The translations under genes and the position numbers were made by a program. This document shows, piece after piece, positions 25,699 through 34,063 of a stretch of DNA of 64,000 nucleotides. The stretch lies in assembly GCF_016798245.1 (NCBI RefSeq), contig NZ_JAEUZA010000002.1, forward strand, positions 62,001 through 126,000, read 5' to 3'. The stretch comes from Alkalicoccobacillus gibsonii. Its GTDB lineage: Bacteria > Bacillota > Bacilli > Bacillales > Bacillaceae_D. Every line of letters starts with the position of its first letter. The first letter of the stretch is position 1. The notes beneath the pieces are model-generated. The model ran no database searches, was not told where the DNA came from, and saw nothing but the letters and a program-made list of their open reading frames with translations.

Positions 25699-26916
25699 AT
25701 GTGGTTAAAGGATGTAAGGATTGAGACGGGCTTTCATGTAGAGGACACGCATTATGCCGGAACAAACACAAAAGCAGTTCATGTGAAGATTGCAGACGGA
25801 TTGGTGGAGGAGGTCATCTCCGCTAACGAGGAGCTAGATGAGACAGATTTCATTTTAGAAGGAGGAGGGCAACTGTTAGTACCTTCACTAATCGAGAAGC
25901 ATTGCCACCTCGATAAAACATTACTTGGAGAAAAATGGCGTCCGGTTAAAAAAGTGAAATCTATATTTGAACGATTTGAAATGGAGAAAACCATCCTGCC
26001 GCACCTTGAGACTACTACCCAAGAGCGAGCAGAGCGACTGCTTGAAACCTATGTGCAGGGAGGCGTCACACATGTTCGTACACATGTGGATATCTACCCG
26101 GAGGTCGGACTTCAAAATTTGGAAGAAGTCTTGGCAGCAATCGAAACATTTAAGGGGAAATTAGACGTTGAGATCGTGGCTTTTCCACAGCACGGACTTT
26201 TAGTAGATGAGACGATTGAACTCCTAAAAGAAGCACTCAGCTATGACCTGGTAAAGTATGTAGGTGGAGTCGATCCAGCAAGTGTAGATGGCGATATCGA
26301 AAAATCACTTCAGACAATGGTTACACTCGCAAAGGATTACGAAGTAGGGATTGACCTGCACCTTCACGACGCGGATTACCTTGGAACCTTTACAATGAAA
26401 AGATTGTCGCAGCTCGTATTAGAAGCAGAGCTTGAACAGGACGTATTCATTAGTCACGCCTTTGGGCTCGCAGACCTTCCAACAACACAATTAAAAGATA
26501 CAGCAGAGTGGCTAAAAAGAGCTGGTATCACGATCATCACCAGTGTTCCAATTAGTAGACCCTATCCACCCGTTGCCTTTTTAGAAGAGCATGGCGTCAA
26601 GGTGGCGGTTGGGTGTGATAACATCTTTGACTTATGGTCCCCGTTTGGAAATGGTGATCTAATTGAGAGAGTCAGCCGACTTGCCGAATCCTCAAAATGG
26701 ACAGACGAATGGGAGCTTGCCCAAAGCTTGAACTACATTACAGATCGACGAGCAGCCATCACAAAAGAAGAAGGCCGCGGTGAGTGGCTAAAACCAGGAG
26801 ACGAAGCGAATTTGATCCTCGTTCCAGCCGAGTCCACAGCCAAAATGGTGGCAAGACGTGTGAAGCCGGTACTGACGCTGTTTAAGGGAAAAATGACGTT
26901 TGAGGGAGCGAAATAA
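25699..26916 (+). CDS. Amidohydrolase family protein, paralogue of the upstream gene
   Basis: This second amidohydrolase also has 405 residues and aligns with its neighbour from end to end. Examples are EKHCHLDKTLLGEKWRP for the first metal motif, DVEIVAFPQHGLL, KYVGGVDPASVDGDIEKSLQTM, DLHLHDADYLGTFTMKRL, ISHAFGLADL and GCDNIFDLWSPFGNGD. The metal ligands are kept. The active-site surroundings differ (Cys for Ile in HxHLDKT, Ala-Phe for Gly-Leu in the SH motif), which suggests related but different substrates. It has GGGGGAGAAG as ribosome site. The two genes look like an old tandem duplication. Confidence 0.88.
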   Translation: MWLKDVRIETGFHVEDTHYAGTNTKAVHVKIADGLVEEVISANEELDETDFILEGGGQLLVPSLIEKHCHLDKTLLGEKWRPVKKVKSIFERFEMEKTILPHLETTTQERAERLLETYVQGGVTHVRTHVDIYPEVGLQNLEEVLAAIETFKGKLDVEIVAFPQHGLLVDETIELLKEALSYDLVKYVGGVDPASVDGDIEKSLQTMVTLAKDYEVGIDLHLHDADYLGTFTMKRLSQLVLEAELEQDVFISHAFGLADLPTTQLKDTAEWLKRAGITIITSVPISRPYPPVAFLEEHGVKVAVGCDNIFDLWSPFGNGDLIERVSRLAESSKWTDEWELAQSLNYITDRRAAITKEEGRGEWLKPGDEANLILVPAESTAKMVARRVKPVLTLFKGKMTFEGAK

Positions 26917-26924
26917 GTTTATGA

Positions 26925-26958
26925 AACTAGAGATCATTTGGTGATTTCTAGTTTTTTT
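26925..26958 (+). terminator. Intrinsic terminator of the amidohydrolase operon
   Basis: AACTAGAGATCA pairs with TGATTTCTAGTT around a 5-nt loop and is followed by seven T. Confidence 0.9.
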
Positions 26959-26967
26959 GTGGAGGGG

Positions 26968-27512
26968 ATGGAGGTTAGTAAGAAGGAGGCCTCACGTACC
27001 AAGCTAAAAGCACATTTAAGTAAGAAAAAAGAAGCCTTAGCAAGAAAAACGGCAGAAGAACCAAGCCTGGAGCGGGATCCATCAAGAAACAGCAGCTGAT
27101 AACAAGGAGAAAGCGGGACACACCAAGAACCGCACCCGGTTAGCAAGAACGTGGAGGGGAGCAGTAAGAAGAGAGGGACGCTGACCAAGAACTTATGCCT
27201 CCTTACCAAGAAGCACCCACTCACCGAGGAATATAAGCTGGAGTGAGAGCAAAAGATCCCTTTACTAAGAAGAAAGCTCCATATATCAAGCAGTTCGCGG
27301 ATTTAAGCAAGAAAGCGGAAGCGTTAGCAAGAAAAACGGCAGAAGAACCAAGCCTGGAGCGAGATCCATCAAGAAACAGCAGCTGATAACAAGGAGAAGG
27401 CAGGGGACACCAAGAACCGCACCCGGTTAGCAAGAACGTGGAGGGGAGCAGCAAGAAGAAAGGCATGCTAATCAAGAACATTTGCTCTTTTACTAAGAAG
27501 AATCCTCTGTAA
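26968..27512 (+). repeat. Lysine-rich repeat tract with a duplicated ~136-bp block
   Basis: Between the amidohydrolase terminator and the flavin reductase lies a tract in which NCAAGAA-like words recur roughly every 21-24 nt. A block at 27037-27172 is repeated nearly exactly at 27324-27458, offset 287 bp. Rightward short frames start at 26968, 27151, 27243 and 27438. They encode 43-, 31-, 47- and 24-residue basic peptides with a heptad-like pattern (LSKKKEA-LARKTAE-EPSLERD; LTKNLCL-LTKKHPL). The first and third end in the same residues, and the second and fourth both begin MEGSSKK. Leftward frames of about 100 codons also exist. I cannot tell whether any is translated; it may be a decayed repeat-protein gene or a non-coding repeat. 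Confidence 0.6.
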
Positions 27513-27680
27513 GGAATACAAAATCCAAACATATAATGTAAAAATCCAAAACAATATTTAAGTTAAAACATTGGAACTAAATCCCACATACTATTACAAT
27601 TAAATCGTAATTAAATTTAGATAAACCTGGTTATCTTCCGTTTTTCGACAAAAACAATACATTATACGTGGGGTGATAAG

Positions 27681-28244
27681 TTGAAAATTGGCGTTATTTA
27701 TGGAAGTACGCGGGCAAACGGAAATACAGAACGGTTGGCGGAGGAGGTTGTTAAAGAGCTTCCGGATGTAACGAGAATCAATCTATTGGACTATCAATAC
27801 AAAGACATTACTGACCAAAGGCACGATACGAAAGGATTTTCACCAGTAGAGGATGAGTACAACAAAATCATTGATCAAGTGCTCGAGTGTGACGTTTTAC
27901 TGTTTGCAACGCCGATTTATTGGTACGGGATGACCAGTGTGATGAAACGATTTGTTGATCGTTGGTCTCAAACGGTACGTGACGAGCGCTATCCAAAATT
28001 CAAAGAGCAAATGAGCAAAAAGGATGCGTATATCATCGCAGTTGGCGGAGATCACCCTCGAAAGAAAGGCATGCTACTCGTACAATAATTCATATACACC
28101 TGCAGATTCATTGGGTTAAACTGCAAGGGATTTCTCTTAGGTGAAGGCTCAAAACCGAATGATATCTTAATGGATCACATGGCATTAGAACAAGCACTTG
28201 AGCTTGGAGGAGTACTAAAGCAAAGAACGGAGAATGAATCATAG
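27681..28244 (+). pseudogene. NAD(P)H-dependent FMN reductase gene with an internal stop
   Basis: The frame begins TTG (GGGGTG upstream) and encodes a flavodoxin-like fold: MKIGVIYGSTRANGNTERLAEEVV (phosphate-binding loop) and CDVLLFATPIYWYGMTSVMKRFVDRW (FMN-binding loop). A TAA at 28086-28088 ends it after 135 residues. The same frame then continues as FIYTCRFIGLNCKGFLLGEGSKPNDIL...ALELGGVLKQ to a stop at 28244, giving the usual total of about 187 residues. A single CAA-to-TAA change would explain the break. The protein is probably inactive unless the stop is a sequencing error or is read through. Confidence 0.85.
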
Positions 28245-28330
28245 ACAGAGAACGGATTTTACTCGGAGACAGTAATCATTTTATTGAACTAGTTATCTCG
28301 CTTTTAAAAGGGGAGGAAGAGGTTGAATGT

Positions 28331-28636
28331 GTGGTTTCGGTCCAAAGTGGTCACTACAGTGTACAAGATGCACAGATATTTATTCCTACTTTAGCCATTC
28401 AACAATTTTACAAAGAAATTAGAAAGATTCATCGTGAATTAAAGGGAACAGTTGTCTTGACCAATCGCGATGATTCATTATTCCTTAAAATGACCTTCCA
28501 CCCACTCGGCCAGCTGCAGGTAGAGGGAACGATTCAAGAGCATCCCAGTGTAGAAAATAAGCTTACCTTTGAATTCCAGCTCAATCAAAGTTATTTGATG
28601 AGGATGATAGATGGGTTGAAGACGGTGGTTGATTAA
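28331..28636 (+). CDS. Hypothetical protein, possibly N-terminally incomplete
   Basis: I do not recognise this protein. From the GTG at 28331 it has 101 residues, mostly beta strands (VVLTNRDDSLFLKMTFHPLGQLQVEG). The frame stays open upstream to 28238 and encodes a plausible N-terminus, RERILLGDSNHFIELVISLL, but no ATG, GTG or TTG begins it; only ATC or ATA codons are available. Either an unusual start is used, or the proper start has been lost, or 28331 is correct. It directly follows the interrupted FMN reductase gene. Confidence 0.5.
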   Translation: MVSVQSGHYSVQDAQIFIPTLAIQQFYKEIRKIHRELKGTVVLTNRDDSLFLKMTFHPLGQLQVEGTIQEHPSVENKLTFEFQLNQSYLMRMIDGLKTVVD

Positions 28637-28650
28637 TCACTTCTTCATTC

Positions 28651-29037
28651 TTAATCAATCATCGGTGTCCTCGTTTGGGTTCGTTGAAGATGCCATCTTA
28701 GGCATTCATCTGTCGTAAAGAAAAGAATAAACACAAGCATGACATAAAAAGCTAGAAAGAAAATGATAAAGATTGGTATAAAGCCAAAGAAGAGGTAAAG
28801 ATAAAAGGCAAAAGCAAACCGAGCAAAGCCAGCTCTGCGAGTGACCCATTCAATGAAAAAAGCGAGGGGTAATAGGTAAAACAACATAACTCCTAATATA
28901 TAAAATCCACTTATATATAAATCTTCAAAGAACTTTCCCTCACCATCTAAAAGTGTTGAGATTGGAAGGGTCACTGAAATAATTAGATTCGATATGACAA
29001 TCGTGATAAGAGCTGCGATTAGTTTTCTTTTGATCAT
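28651..29037 (-). CDS. Small multi-pass membrane protein, unknown
   Basis: The product is about 128 residues with three to four hydrophobic helices (about residues 6-26, 42-62 and 75-110). A C-terminal cytoplasmic tail reads CLRWHLQRTQTRTPMID. I chose the ATG at 29037 because GAGGTGG lies 5 nt upstream; the GTG at 29046 falls inside that site. No family is recognised. It converges with the preceding unknown gene, the two stops being only about 15 nt apart. Confidence 0.65.
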   Translation of the reverse strand: MIKRKLIAALITIVISNLIISVTLPISTLLDGEGKFFEDLYISGFYILGVMLFYLLPLAFFIEWVTRRAGFARFAFAFYLYLFFGFIPIFIIFFLAFYVMLVFILFFTTDECLRWHLQRTQTRTPMID

Positions 29038-29188
29038 ATGAACCACCTCACAACGATTAAAGTAAATACTTATTTTACCTATCTAATGCATAGATCCCTT
29101 CTTCACTTTGGGTACCTCTAACTCTCATCAATACTACCCCTATACGATAACGTACTTTACATTTTAAGTGAAAATTCACCTAACTACC

Positions 29189-29217
29189 TTGCATTATATA
29201 GTAGTGTACCATATACT
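29189..29217 (+). promoter_or_regulatory. Promoter of the PadR operon with internal palindrome
   Basis: TTGCAT (29189-29194) and TATACT (29212-29217) are 17 bp apart. The imperfect palindrome AGTGTA-CCA-TATACT (29203-29217) covers the -10 box, a suitable place for PadR autorepression. Confidence 0.6.
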
Positions 29218-29251
29218 GTAAATAAAGATAAATTCTTATTGGTGGTATGGA

Positions 29252-29572
29252 ATGAACGCACAGTTTAAAAAAGGTGTTCTGGAATTGTTGGTGCTCTTAA
29301 TTATCAATCAGAACGATGAATATGGCTATTCACTTATCAAAAAAATTTCAAATCAAATGAGCATCTCGGAGGGTACGGTATACCCGATTTTAAAGCGACT
29401 GGTTCAGGATCAGTACGTCTCGACGTACCAAAAGCCTTCTGCGGAGGGGCCAATCCGAAAGTATTATCACATCACGGAAGAAGGTAAGGAGAAGTTGATT
29501 CAACTAAAGAGTGATTGGCATGAGTTTGCTGGAATTATCGACTTTTTTATAAAGGAGAGTGGGGAGATTTGA
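29252..29572 (+). CDS. PadR family transcriptional regulator
   Basis: This 106-residue winged-helix repressor belongs to the short PadR subfamily. It reads FKKGVLELLVLLIINQNDEYGYSLIKKISNQM, then SISEGTVYPILKRLVQDQYVSTYQ and YYHITEEGKEKLIQLKSDWHEF. It overlaps the next gene by 4 nt. Short PadR proteins of this kind are commonly found directly before DUF1700 membrane protein genes in Firmicutes, often as part of envelope-stress modules. It probably represses its own operon through the palindrome in the promoter. Confidence 0.93.
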   Translation: MNAQFKKGVLELLVLLIINQNDEYGYSLIKKISNQMSISEGTVYPILKRLVQDQYVSTYQKPSAEGPIRKYYHITEEGKEKLIQLKSDWHEFAGIIDFFIKESGEI

Positions 29573-30138
29573 AGCAAAGTGAGTTTTTAAAAGCATTGCG
29601 AATGCATTTAACGTATATGTCGGAGCAGGAGAAGAATGAGATTATCCGTGAGTATGCGATGCATTTTAAAGAAGGGGAACAGGATAACGAGAATGCTGAA
29701 CAAGTATCCCGGCAGCTGGGTGATCCAAAGGAGCTTGCCAAAGAGTTAAATGCGGTACACGCCGTTCGGAGAGTGGAAGAGAAGAAAAGCCTTTCTCATC
29801 TATTTAACGCGGTCGTATCTATTGGTGGATTGAGTATGTGGAACTTATTTGTGATGTTTATTTGCTTTGGACTTTTACTGCTCGTATCTCCCGTTGTCTT
29901 TGCATTTGTCATTGCTGTGCCAATCATGATTGCCTCTCCTGTCATCTTACTGGTAATGGGCTTTGTCTATGGCTTTGATATGATCACGTTAAAGGAAATC
30001 ATAGAAGTAACCAGAGCTGTGATTATAGGCTCTGCACTTGCTGTCGTTGGATATCTCATCGCAAAAGCACTGGTGTCCTTATTTATTCGTCATCTTAAAT
30101 GGAATGTATCCTTACTAAAAAGGGAGAGAGTGATATGA
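29569..30138 (+). CDS. DUF1700 family membrane protein
   Basis: The product has 189 residues. The N-terminal soluble part MKQSEFLKALRMHLTYMSEQEKNEIIREYAMHFKEGEQDNENAEQVSRQLGDPKELAKEL is the DUF1700 (HAAS) signature. Three or four membrane helices follow (about residues 85-105, 107-130 and 145-165). The start is TTG at 29569 with GGGGAGA just upstream. HAAS-domain proteins typically pair with a PadR repressor, as here, and may act as its membrane-bound partner. It overlaps both neighbours by 4 nt. Confidence 0.9.
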   Translation: MKQSEFLKALRMHLTYMSEQEKNEIIREYAMHFKEGEQDNENAEQVSRQLGDPKELAKELNAVHAVRRVEEKKSLSHLFNAVVSIGGLSMWNLFVMFICFGLLLLVSPVVFAFVIAVPIMIASPVILLVMGFVYGFDMITLKEIIEVTRAVIIGSALAVVGYLIAKALVSLFIRHLKWNVSLLKRERVI

Positions 30139-30683
30139 AAAAGTGGTGGGTTAGTCTGGCTGTGGGGATAGCCGTTCTAACAGGGTGTAATCAAGAAACC
30201 ATTGAAGACGCTGAGGCTGAAGATATTGAAATAATTGATTTAGAAGACGTTGAGATCCCTGATACCGTGTTTGAGTCGGATAAAGAAGATGAAGTGATTT
30301 CAGAGGATGAGATGAAGGAAAGCTTAGCAACGTATTTAGATACATACGGGGAGTTATCGGATATTCAATTTGAATTAATGGAAAGAATGTATGAGGAGTC
30401 GGGTAAGGAAGAAAAAGACTTAATGAAGCAAGTAAATCGCCAGCTAAAGAAAAACGATGACCATTTCTCTGACTACATTGATGAAAATACGTTACCGGAT
30501 GGGTACGAGGTTGATACGGTAAGAACGTATTCTTATATATCAAGTTCTAATGAATTTATGATTGAAGAAATGGAAGATTGGACAGCCGTTTTCAACATTC
30601 CAGACAATGTTAGTGGAAGAGAACAAGCAAAAATTGAAGAGTTCCTAGATGAAAAAGGCATTGAAACCACCGCATTCAAATAA
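30135..30683 (+). CDS. Acidic lipoprotein, unknown function
   Basis: The product has 182 residues with a lipoprotein signal MKKWWVSLAVGIAVLTGC (Cys18 lipidated). A very acidic stretch of Glu, Asp and Ile follows, then a largely helical domain (LSDIQFELMERMYEESGKEEKDLMKQVNRQLKKNDDHFSDYID). A last part reads DWTAVFNIPDNVSGREQAKIEEFLDEKGIE. The start at 30135 is chosen because it gives a proper signal peptide and an ATGA overlap with the DUF1700 gene. No family is recognised. It completes a PadR-DUF1700-lipoprotein operon, suggesting an envelope role. Confidence 0.8.
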   Translation: MKKWWVSLAVGIAVLTGCNQETIEDAEAEDIEIIDLEDVEIPDTVFESDKEDEVISEDEMKESLATYLDTYGELSDIQFELMERMYEESGKEEKDLMKQVNRQLKKNDDHFSDYIDENTLPDGYEVDTVRTYSYISSSNEFMIEEMEDWTAVFNIPDNVSGREQAKIEEFLDEKGIETTAFK

Positions 30684-30689
30684 TAACCA

Positions 30690-30724
30690 AAAGGCTGTTC
30701 TCCCCATCGAGACAGCCTTTTCTT
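30690..30724 (+). terminator. Intrinsic terminator of the PadR operon
   Basis: AAGGCTGTTCTC and GAGACAGCCTT form the stem, followed by TTCTTTG. Confidence 0.85.
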
Positions 30725-30788
30725 TGTTCGCATGTTCCTTTTATCTAGGCGCATACTAACGTAGAAGAAGCGAGTAGAGGTGAGGAAG

Positions 30789-33455
30789 ATGGAACATAAG
30801 TGGTTTAACATGGACGTTGACGAGATCGAACGTCAACTCGAAACTCAGGTTCAATCAGGATTAACGAGCGATGAAGCGAATAAGCGGTTAGAGACAGAAG
30901 GACGAAACGAGCTCCCTGAGAAGAAAAGGGAATCCAACCTAAAAAAATTTCTGGGACAATTTAATGACGTGCTTATCTATGTGCTGCTTGCAGCGGCTGT
31001 CATTACAGCAATTTTAGGGCACTTTATTGATACAACGGTTATCGTGCTTGTAACGATTATTAATGCATTTATTGGATTTTTTCAAGAAAATCAGGCGGAG
31101 AAAGCGTTGAATGGAATTAAAGCGCTTCTTAGTTCCACGGCTAATGTAAAACGTAACGGCGAGCGTCAAGAAGTTGACGGGGTTGAGTTAGCTGTTGGAG
31201 ATATTGTGATCTTGAGTGCTGGAGATAAGGTACCAGCTGACCTAAGACTTGTAGAGGTTCATAACCTTCGAGTAGAGGAATCTGCCTTAACGGGTGAATC
31301 AACAGCTGTAGATAAGCAGATCACCGTTCTTGAACCAGATACCGTGCTTAACGACCGAATCAATATGGCCTTTTCAGGTACGTCTGTTGCGGCAGGTAGC
31401 GGAGTTGGCATTGTCACGGCCATTGGTGCAAAAACCGAGCTTGGAAAGATAAACGAAGCCATGACGGAGGTAGAGGATCTACAAACCCCATTGCTGCGTC
31501 AAATTGGTGGGTTTGGCCGCACGATTGCCCTTTTTGTGGTCGGTGTAGCCGTACTTATGTTTTTATTTGGTTACTTTGTTCGGTCTTTTCCGGCAGGAGA
31601 GCTGTTGTTATCGGTTATTACGTTAGCAGTTGCAGCGATACCAGAAGGACTGCCCGCTGTTCTGTCCATTATTCTCGCCATTGGTGTCAGGCGGATGGCG
31701 AAGAGACACGCCATTATTCGAAGTCTTCCTTCTGTAGAGACACTTGGCTCCGTTTCAGTCATCTGTTCGGACAAAACGGGTACCCTCACTAAAAATGAGA
31801 TGACGGTAACCAATGTGGAAACCACCTCAGCCTTTTATAAGGTAACGGGTACAGGGTATGCGCCAACTGGTGAGATTCAGCTGAAGGATCAAAAGCGGAC
31901 GGAGGATGCGGACCAAATCCTGCAGCATTTTCTTACATGTGTGCAGGTATGTAATGATGCAAATCTACGTCAGGACGAAACGAACCATTGGACCATTGAT
32001 GGAGATCCAACAGATGGCTGCTTTTTAACGCTTGGTCGAAAGTCAGATATGGAGCTACCAAGCTACAAAATGATCTCTAAAATTCCATTCGATTCGGACT
32101 ATAAGTACATGGCTGTGCTTGCAGAGATTAACGAAGAACGATACATCTTTGTAAAAGGTGCGCCAGACCGAGTATTTGAGATGGTAGCCAAACATAGTCA
32201 GAGTGACTTTGATCGCTCATATTGGGAGGAGCGAATGTCGCTTCGTGCTCGTGTTGGAGAACGTGTCATTGGTGCAGCGTATAAGAAGGTGTACTCTAAG
32301 ACTGAGAAGCTTGGACATCACGATTTAGATAACGGGTTATATTTTCTTGGTATTGCAGGAATCATTGATCCGCCGCGTACGGAAGCAATGCAGGCCGTGG
32401 AAACCTGTCTTAATGCAGGGATCCAAGTAAAAATGATTACGGGAGACCATGCCGATACAGCTAAAGCCATTGGGAAGCAATTAGGCATTGGCGATGGTCA
32501 AACCGCTTTAACGGGTCGTGAATTAGATAAAATGACTGACGAAGAACTGGAACATGCAGCAGAAACAACCCATGTGTTTGCCAGAACGAGTCCAGAAAAC
32601 AAGCTACGACTAGTAAAAGCCTTGCAGAAGCTTGGACATATTTGTGCCATGACTGGTGATGGCGTGAACGATGCAGCAGCCTTAAAACGAGCGGATATTG
32701 GTGTAGCGATGGGGATTAAGGGTACTGAAGTAACGAAAGACGCTGCGAAGATGGTTCTCGCTGACGACAACTTCCAGACCATTGTCCATGCAGTTGAAGA
32801 AGGACGACGCGTATACGATAACATTAAGAAGACGATTCTGTTTATCCTGCCGACAAACGGAGCAGGAGGCATACTCATTATTGCAAGTATATTTCTCGGT
32901 ATGACCATGCCGCTCACACCCGTACAGATTCTTTGGGTGAATATGGTGGTATCGGTGACGGTCTCCCTGGGGCTTGCTTTTGAAAAAGTTGAAGAAGGGG
33001 CAATGAACCGGCCACCAAGAGATCCAAAGGCTGGGCTTTTATCCCCTTACTATGCATTCCGAATCGCTTTTGTTTCTATATTAATTGGAATCGGAACCCT
33101 CTGGATGAACACCTTTTTGCAAAACCAAGGCTATCACAACGGGGCCCATCAAACCATTATTCTGCAAATGTTTGTGATGGCTCAGCTATTCCATCTATTT
33201 AACTGCCGGAGTGAGCTTGGTTTTGCCTTTAACAAAGACTTCTTTACGAACAGGATGGCCTTTCTAGTTGCCGGCATTCTAATTGTCTTGCAGCTAGCCA
33301 TCACGTATCTGCCTTTCATGAATACTATTTTCCAAACCACGCCACTAACCCTACCAGAGTGGGGTATTCCGATATTAATGGGACTAGCTGTGTTTGTGAT
33401 TGTGGAGATTGAGAAGCGGATTACGAAGAGTGTTGTGGGGAGACGCGCGAGGTAA
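30789..33455 (+). CDS. P-type calcium-transporting ATPase
   Basis: This 888-residue P2A-type ATPase pumps cations, most likely Ca2+, out of the cytoplasm. Motifs in order are an N-terminal cation ATPase domain, the actuator motif SALTGES, the helix-4 site [12 protein letters not shown], the phosphorylation site [13 protein letters not shown], the nucleotide-binding [24 protein letters not shown], and the hinge [22 protein letters not shown]. Ten membrane helices are expected. The PEGLPAV and the later [15 protein letters not shown] motif are typical of SERCA-like bacterial pumps (YloB/PacL). I used the ATG at 30789, preceded by GAGGTGAGG, rather than the upstream GTG. It stands alone between terminators. 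Confidence 0.94.
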   Translation: MEHKWFNMDVDEIERQLETQVQSGLTSDEANKRLETEGRNELPEKKRESNLKKFLGQFNDVLIYVLLAAAVITAILGHFIDTTVIVLVTIINAFIGFFQENQAEKALNGIKALLSSTANVKRNGERQEVDGVELAVGDIVILSAGDKVPADLRLVEVHNLRVEESALTGESTAVDKQITVLEPDTVLNDRINMAFSGTSVAAGSGVGIVTAIGAKTELGKINEAMTEVEDLQTPLLRQIGGFGRTIALFVVGVAVLMFLFGYFVRSFPAGELLLSVITLAVAAIPEGLPAVLSIILAIGVRRMAKRHAIIRSLPSVETLGSVSVICSDKTGTLTKNEMTVTNVETTSAFYKVTGTGYAPTGEIQLKDQKRTEDADQILQHFLTCVQVCNDANLRQDETNHWTIDGDPTDGCFLTLGRKSDMELPSYKMISKIPFDSDYKYMAVLAEINEERYIFVKGAPDRVFEMVAKHSQSDFDRSYWEERMSLRARVGERVIGAAYKKVYSKTEKLGHHDLDNGLYFLGIAGIIDPPRTEAMQAVETCLNAGIQVKMITGDHADTAKAIGKQLGIGDGQTALTGRELDKMTDEELEHAAETTHVFARTSPENKLRLVKALQKLGHICAMTGDGVNDAAALKRADIGVAMGIKGTEVTKDAAKMVLADDNFQTIVHAVEEGRRVYDNIKKTILFILPTNGAGGILIIASIFLGMTMPLTPVQILWVNMVVSVTVSLGLAFEKVEEGAMNRPPRDPKAGLLSPYYAFRIAFVSILIGIGTLWMNTFLQNQGYHNGAHQTIILQMFVMAQLFHLFNCRSELGFAFNKDFFTNRMAFLVAGILIVLQLAITYLPFMNTIFQTTPLTLPEWGIPILMGLAVFVIVEIEKRITKSVVGRRAR

Positions 33456-33466
33456 AATAATGATAA

Positions 33467-33500
33467 GAGGTTAGAAGTGGCGGAACCCTTCTAGCCTTTT
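33467..33500 (+). terminator. Intrinsic terminator of the Ca2+-ATPase gene
   Basis: AGGTTAGAAG and CTTCTAGCCT form the stem, ending in TTTT. Confidence 0.8.
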
Positions 33501-33524
33501 AACTTGTCCTAATAACTGATTAAA

Positions 33525-33553
33525 GTGACATTCCAATAAATCAGTTGTATGAT
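33525..33553 (+). promoter_or_regulatory. Sigma-A promoter of the leader-peptide cassette
   Basis: GTGACA (33525-33530) and TATGAT (33548-33553) are exactly 17 bp apart. Transcription would begin near 33560, about 24 nt before the leader peptide start. Confidence 0.7.
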
Positions 33554-33583
33554 ATATGAAAATCAGATCAGAGAGGTGCTTAA

Positions 33584-33631
33584 ATGCAGCTTATTCAAGT
33601 GAACGTGAACCCTATCATAGCTTGCTTGTAA
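33584..33631 (+). CDS. Leader peptide, 15 aa (attenuation control)
   Basis: A 16-codon frame encodes MQLIQVNVNPIIACL and stops at TAA. GAGGTG lies about 6 nt before its ATG, a better ribosome site than that of many full genes here. Its last four codons and stop lie inside the 5' arm of a strong hairpin (33620-33635/33655-33670). The position of a translating or stalled ribosome would therefore decide which RNA structure forms. This layout is that of leader peptides that control antibiotic-induced or amino-acid-responsive genes in Gram-positive bacteria. No run of one amino acid is present, which favours ribosome stalling (drug or stress) over simple codon starvation. Translation is inferred, not shown. 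Confidence 0.7.
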   Translation: MQLIQVNVNPIIACL

Positions 33632-33679
33632 GGGAGTAACATTACCCTTTGAGATCCCTTACAGGCGGGCTTCTTTCTC
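33620..33679 (+). terminator. Attenuator: terminator hairpin with a competing hairpin
   Basis: GCTTGCTTGTAAGGGA (33620-33635) pairs with TCCCTTACAGGCGGGC (33655-33670) over 16 bp, three of them G-T, followed by TTCTTTCTC. A second hairpin, AAGGGAGTAA with TTACCCTT (33631-33649), uses the same left arm and cannot coexist with it. Two exclusive structures overlapping the end of a leader peptide are the hallmark of attenuation. The tail is less T-rich than a perfect terminator, so translational control is also possible. Confidence 0.7.
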
Positions 33680-33692
33680 AAGGGGGTTCACT

Positions 33693-33971
33693 ATGAAAAA
33701 CAGAAATAAAAATTATTATCGTCACCATCGCTCCAGAATAATCAAGAAGAAACTTGATTTTCTAAAAAACGTAAGGAAGTCAGATAACGATGATCCACTT
33801 ATCAAAACACCAGGTTTACTCTCAAAAGGTAAAGTACATTGCTCGTGTAAGATGTGTAAATACGATAAGCACTTCGATGTTCCTAAACGTCAAGATCAAT
33901 CTAAATACGAGTGTATGAACAATGAATTAGACGAGTATTTTAAATTTAATCAATCAAAAAAGAAGGAATAA
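33693..33971 (+). CDS. Small basic CxCxxC protein under leader-peptide control
   Basis: The product has 92 residues and a strongly basic N-terminus (MKNRNKNYYRHHRSRIIKKKLDFLKNV). A middle part reads IKTPGLLSKGKVHCSCKMCKYDKHFDVPK, with the cysteine cluster CSCKMC, and the C-terminal tail is charged. The arginine/lysine-rich start plus a CxCxxC knot suggests a zinc-dependent RNA-binding or ribosome-associated protein. I have a general memory of similar small proteins with an HCSCxMC motif in diverse bacteria but know no proven function. AAGGGGG lies 8 nt before the ATG. The gene follows an attenuator and ends in a strong terminator, so it is a single-gene unit induced through the leader. Confidence 0.85.
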   Translation: MKNRNKNYYRHHRSRIIKKKLDFLKNVRKSDNDDPLIKTPGLLSKGKVHCSCKMCKYDKHFDVPKRQDQSKYECMNNELDEYFKFNQSKKKE

Positions 33972-34009
33972 AGCTTTTAGTGAAAAGTATGGAATGAAAG
34001 ATACAATTA

Positions 34010-34057
34010 AAAAGCCACGCTCGCATTGACTACATTCAATGCGAGCGCGGCTTTTTA
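34010..34057. terminator. Bidirectional intrinsic terminator
   Basis: AAAAGCC, CGCTCGCATTG and their complements CAATGCGAGCG, GGCTTTTT form a long stem with one mismatch. It lies between the converging CxCxxC gene and hxlR, with an A run on one side and a T run on the other. Confidence 0.9.
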
Positions 34058-34063
34058 TCTTTC

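Noticed and set aside
26934-27532. Two leftward ~100-codon frames of similar sequence (FLLLPSTFLLTGCGSW...), resembling lipoprotein signals
   Set aside because: They are the complement of the AAGAA repeat tract; the Leu/Phe richness follows from the repeat, and no ribosome sites are present.
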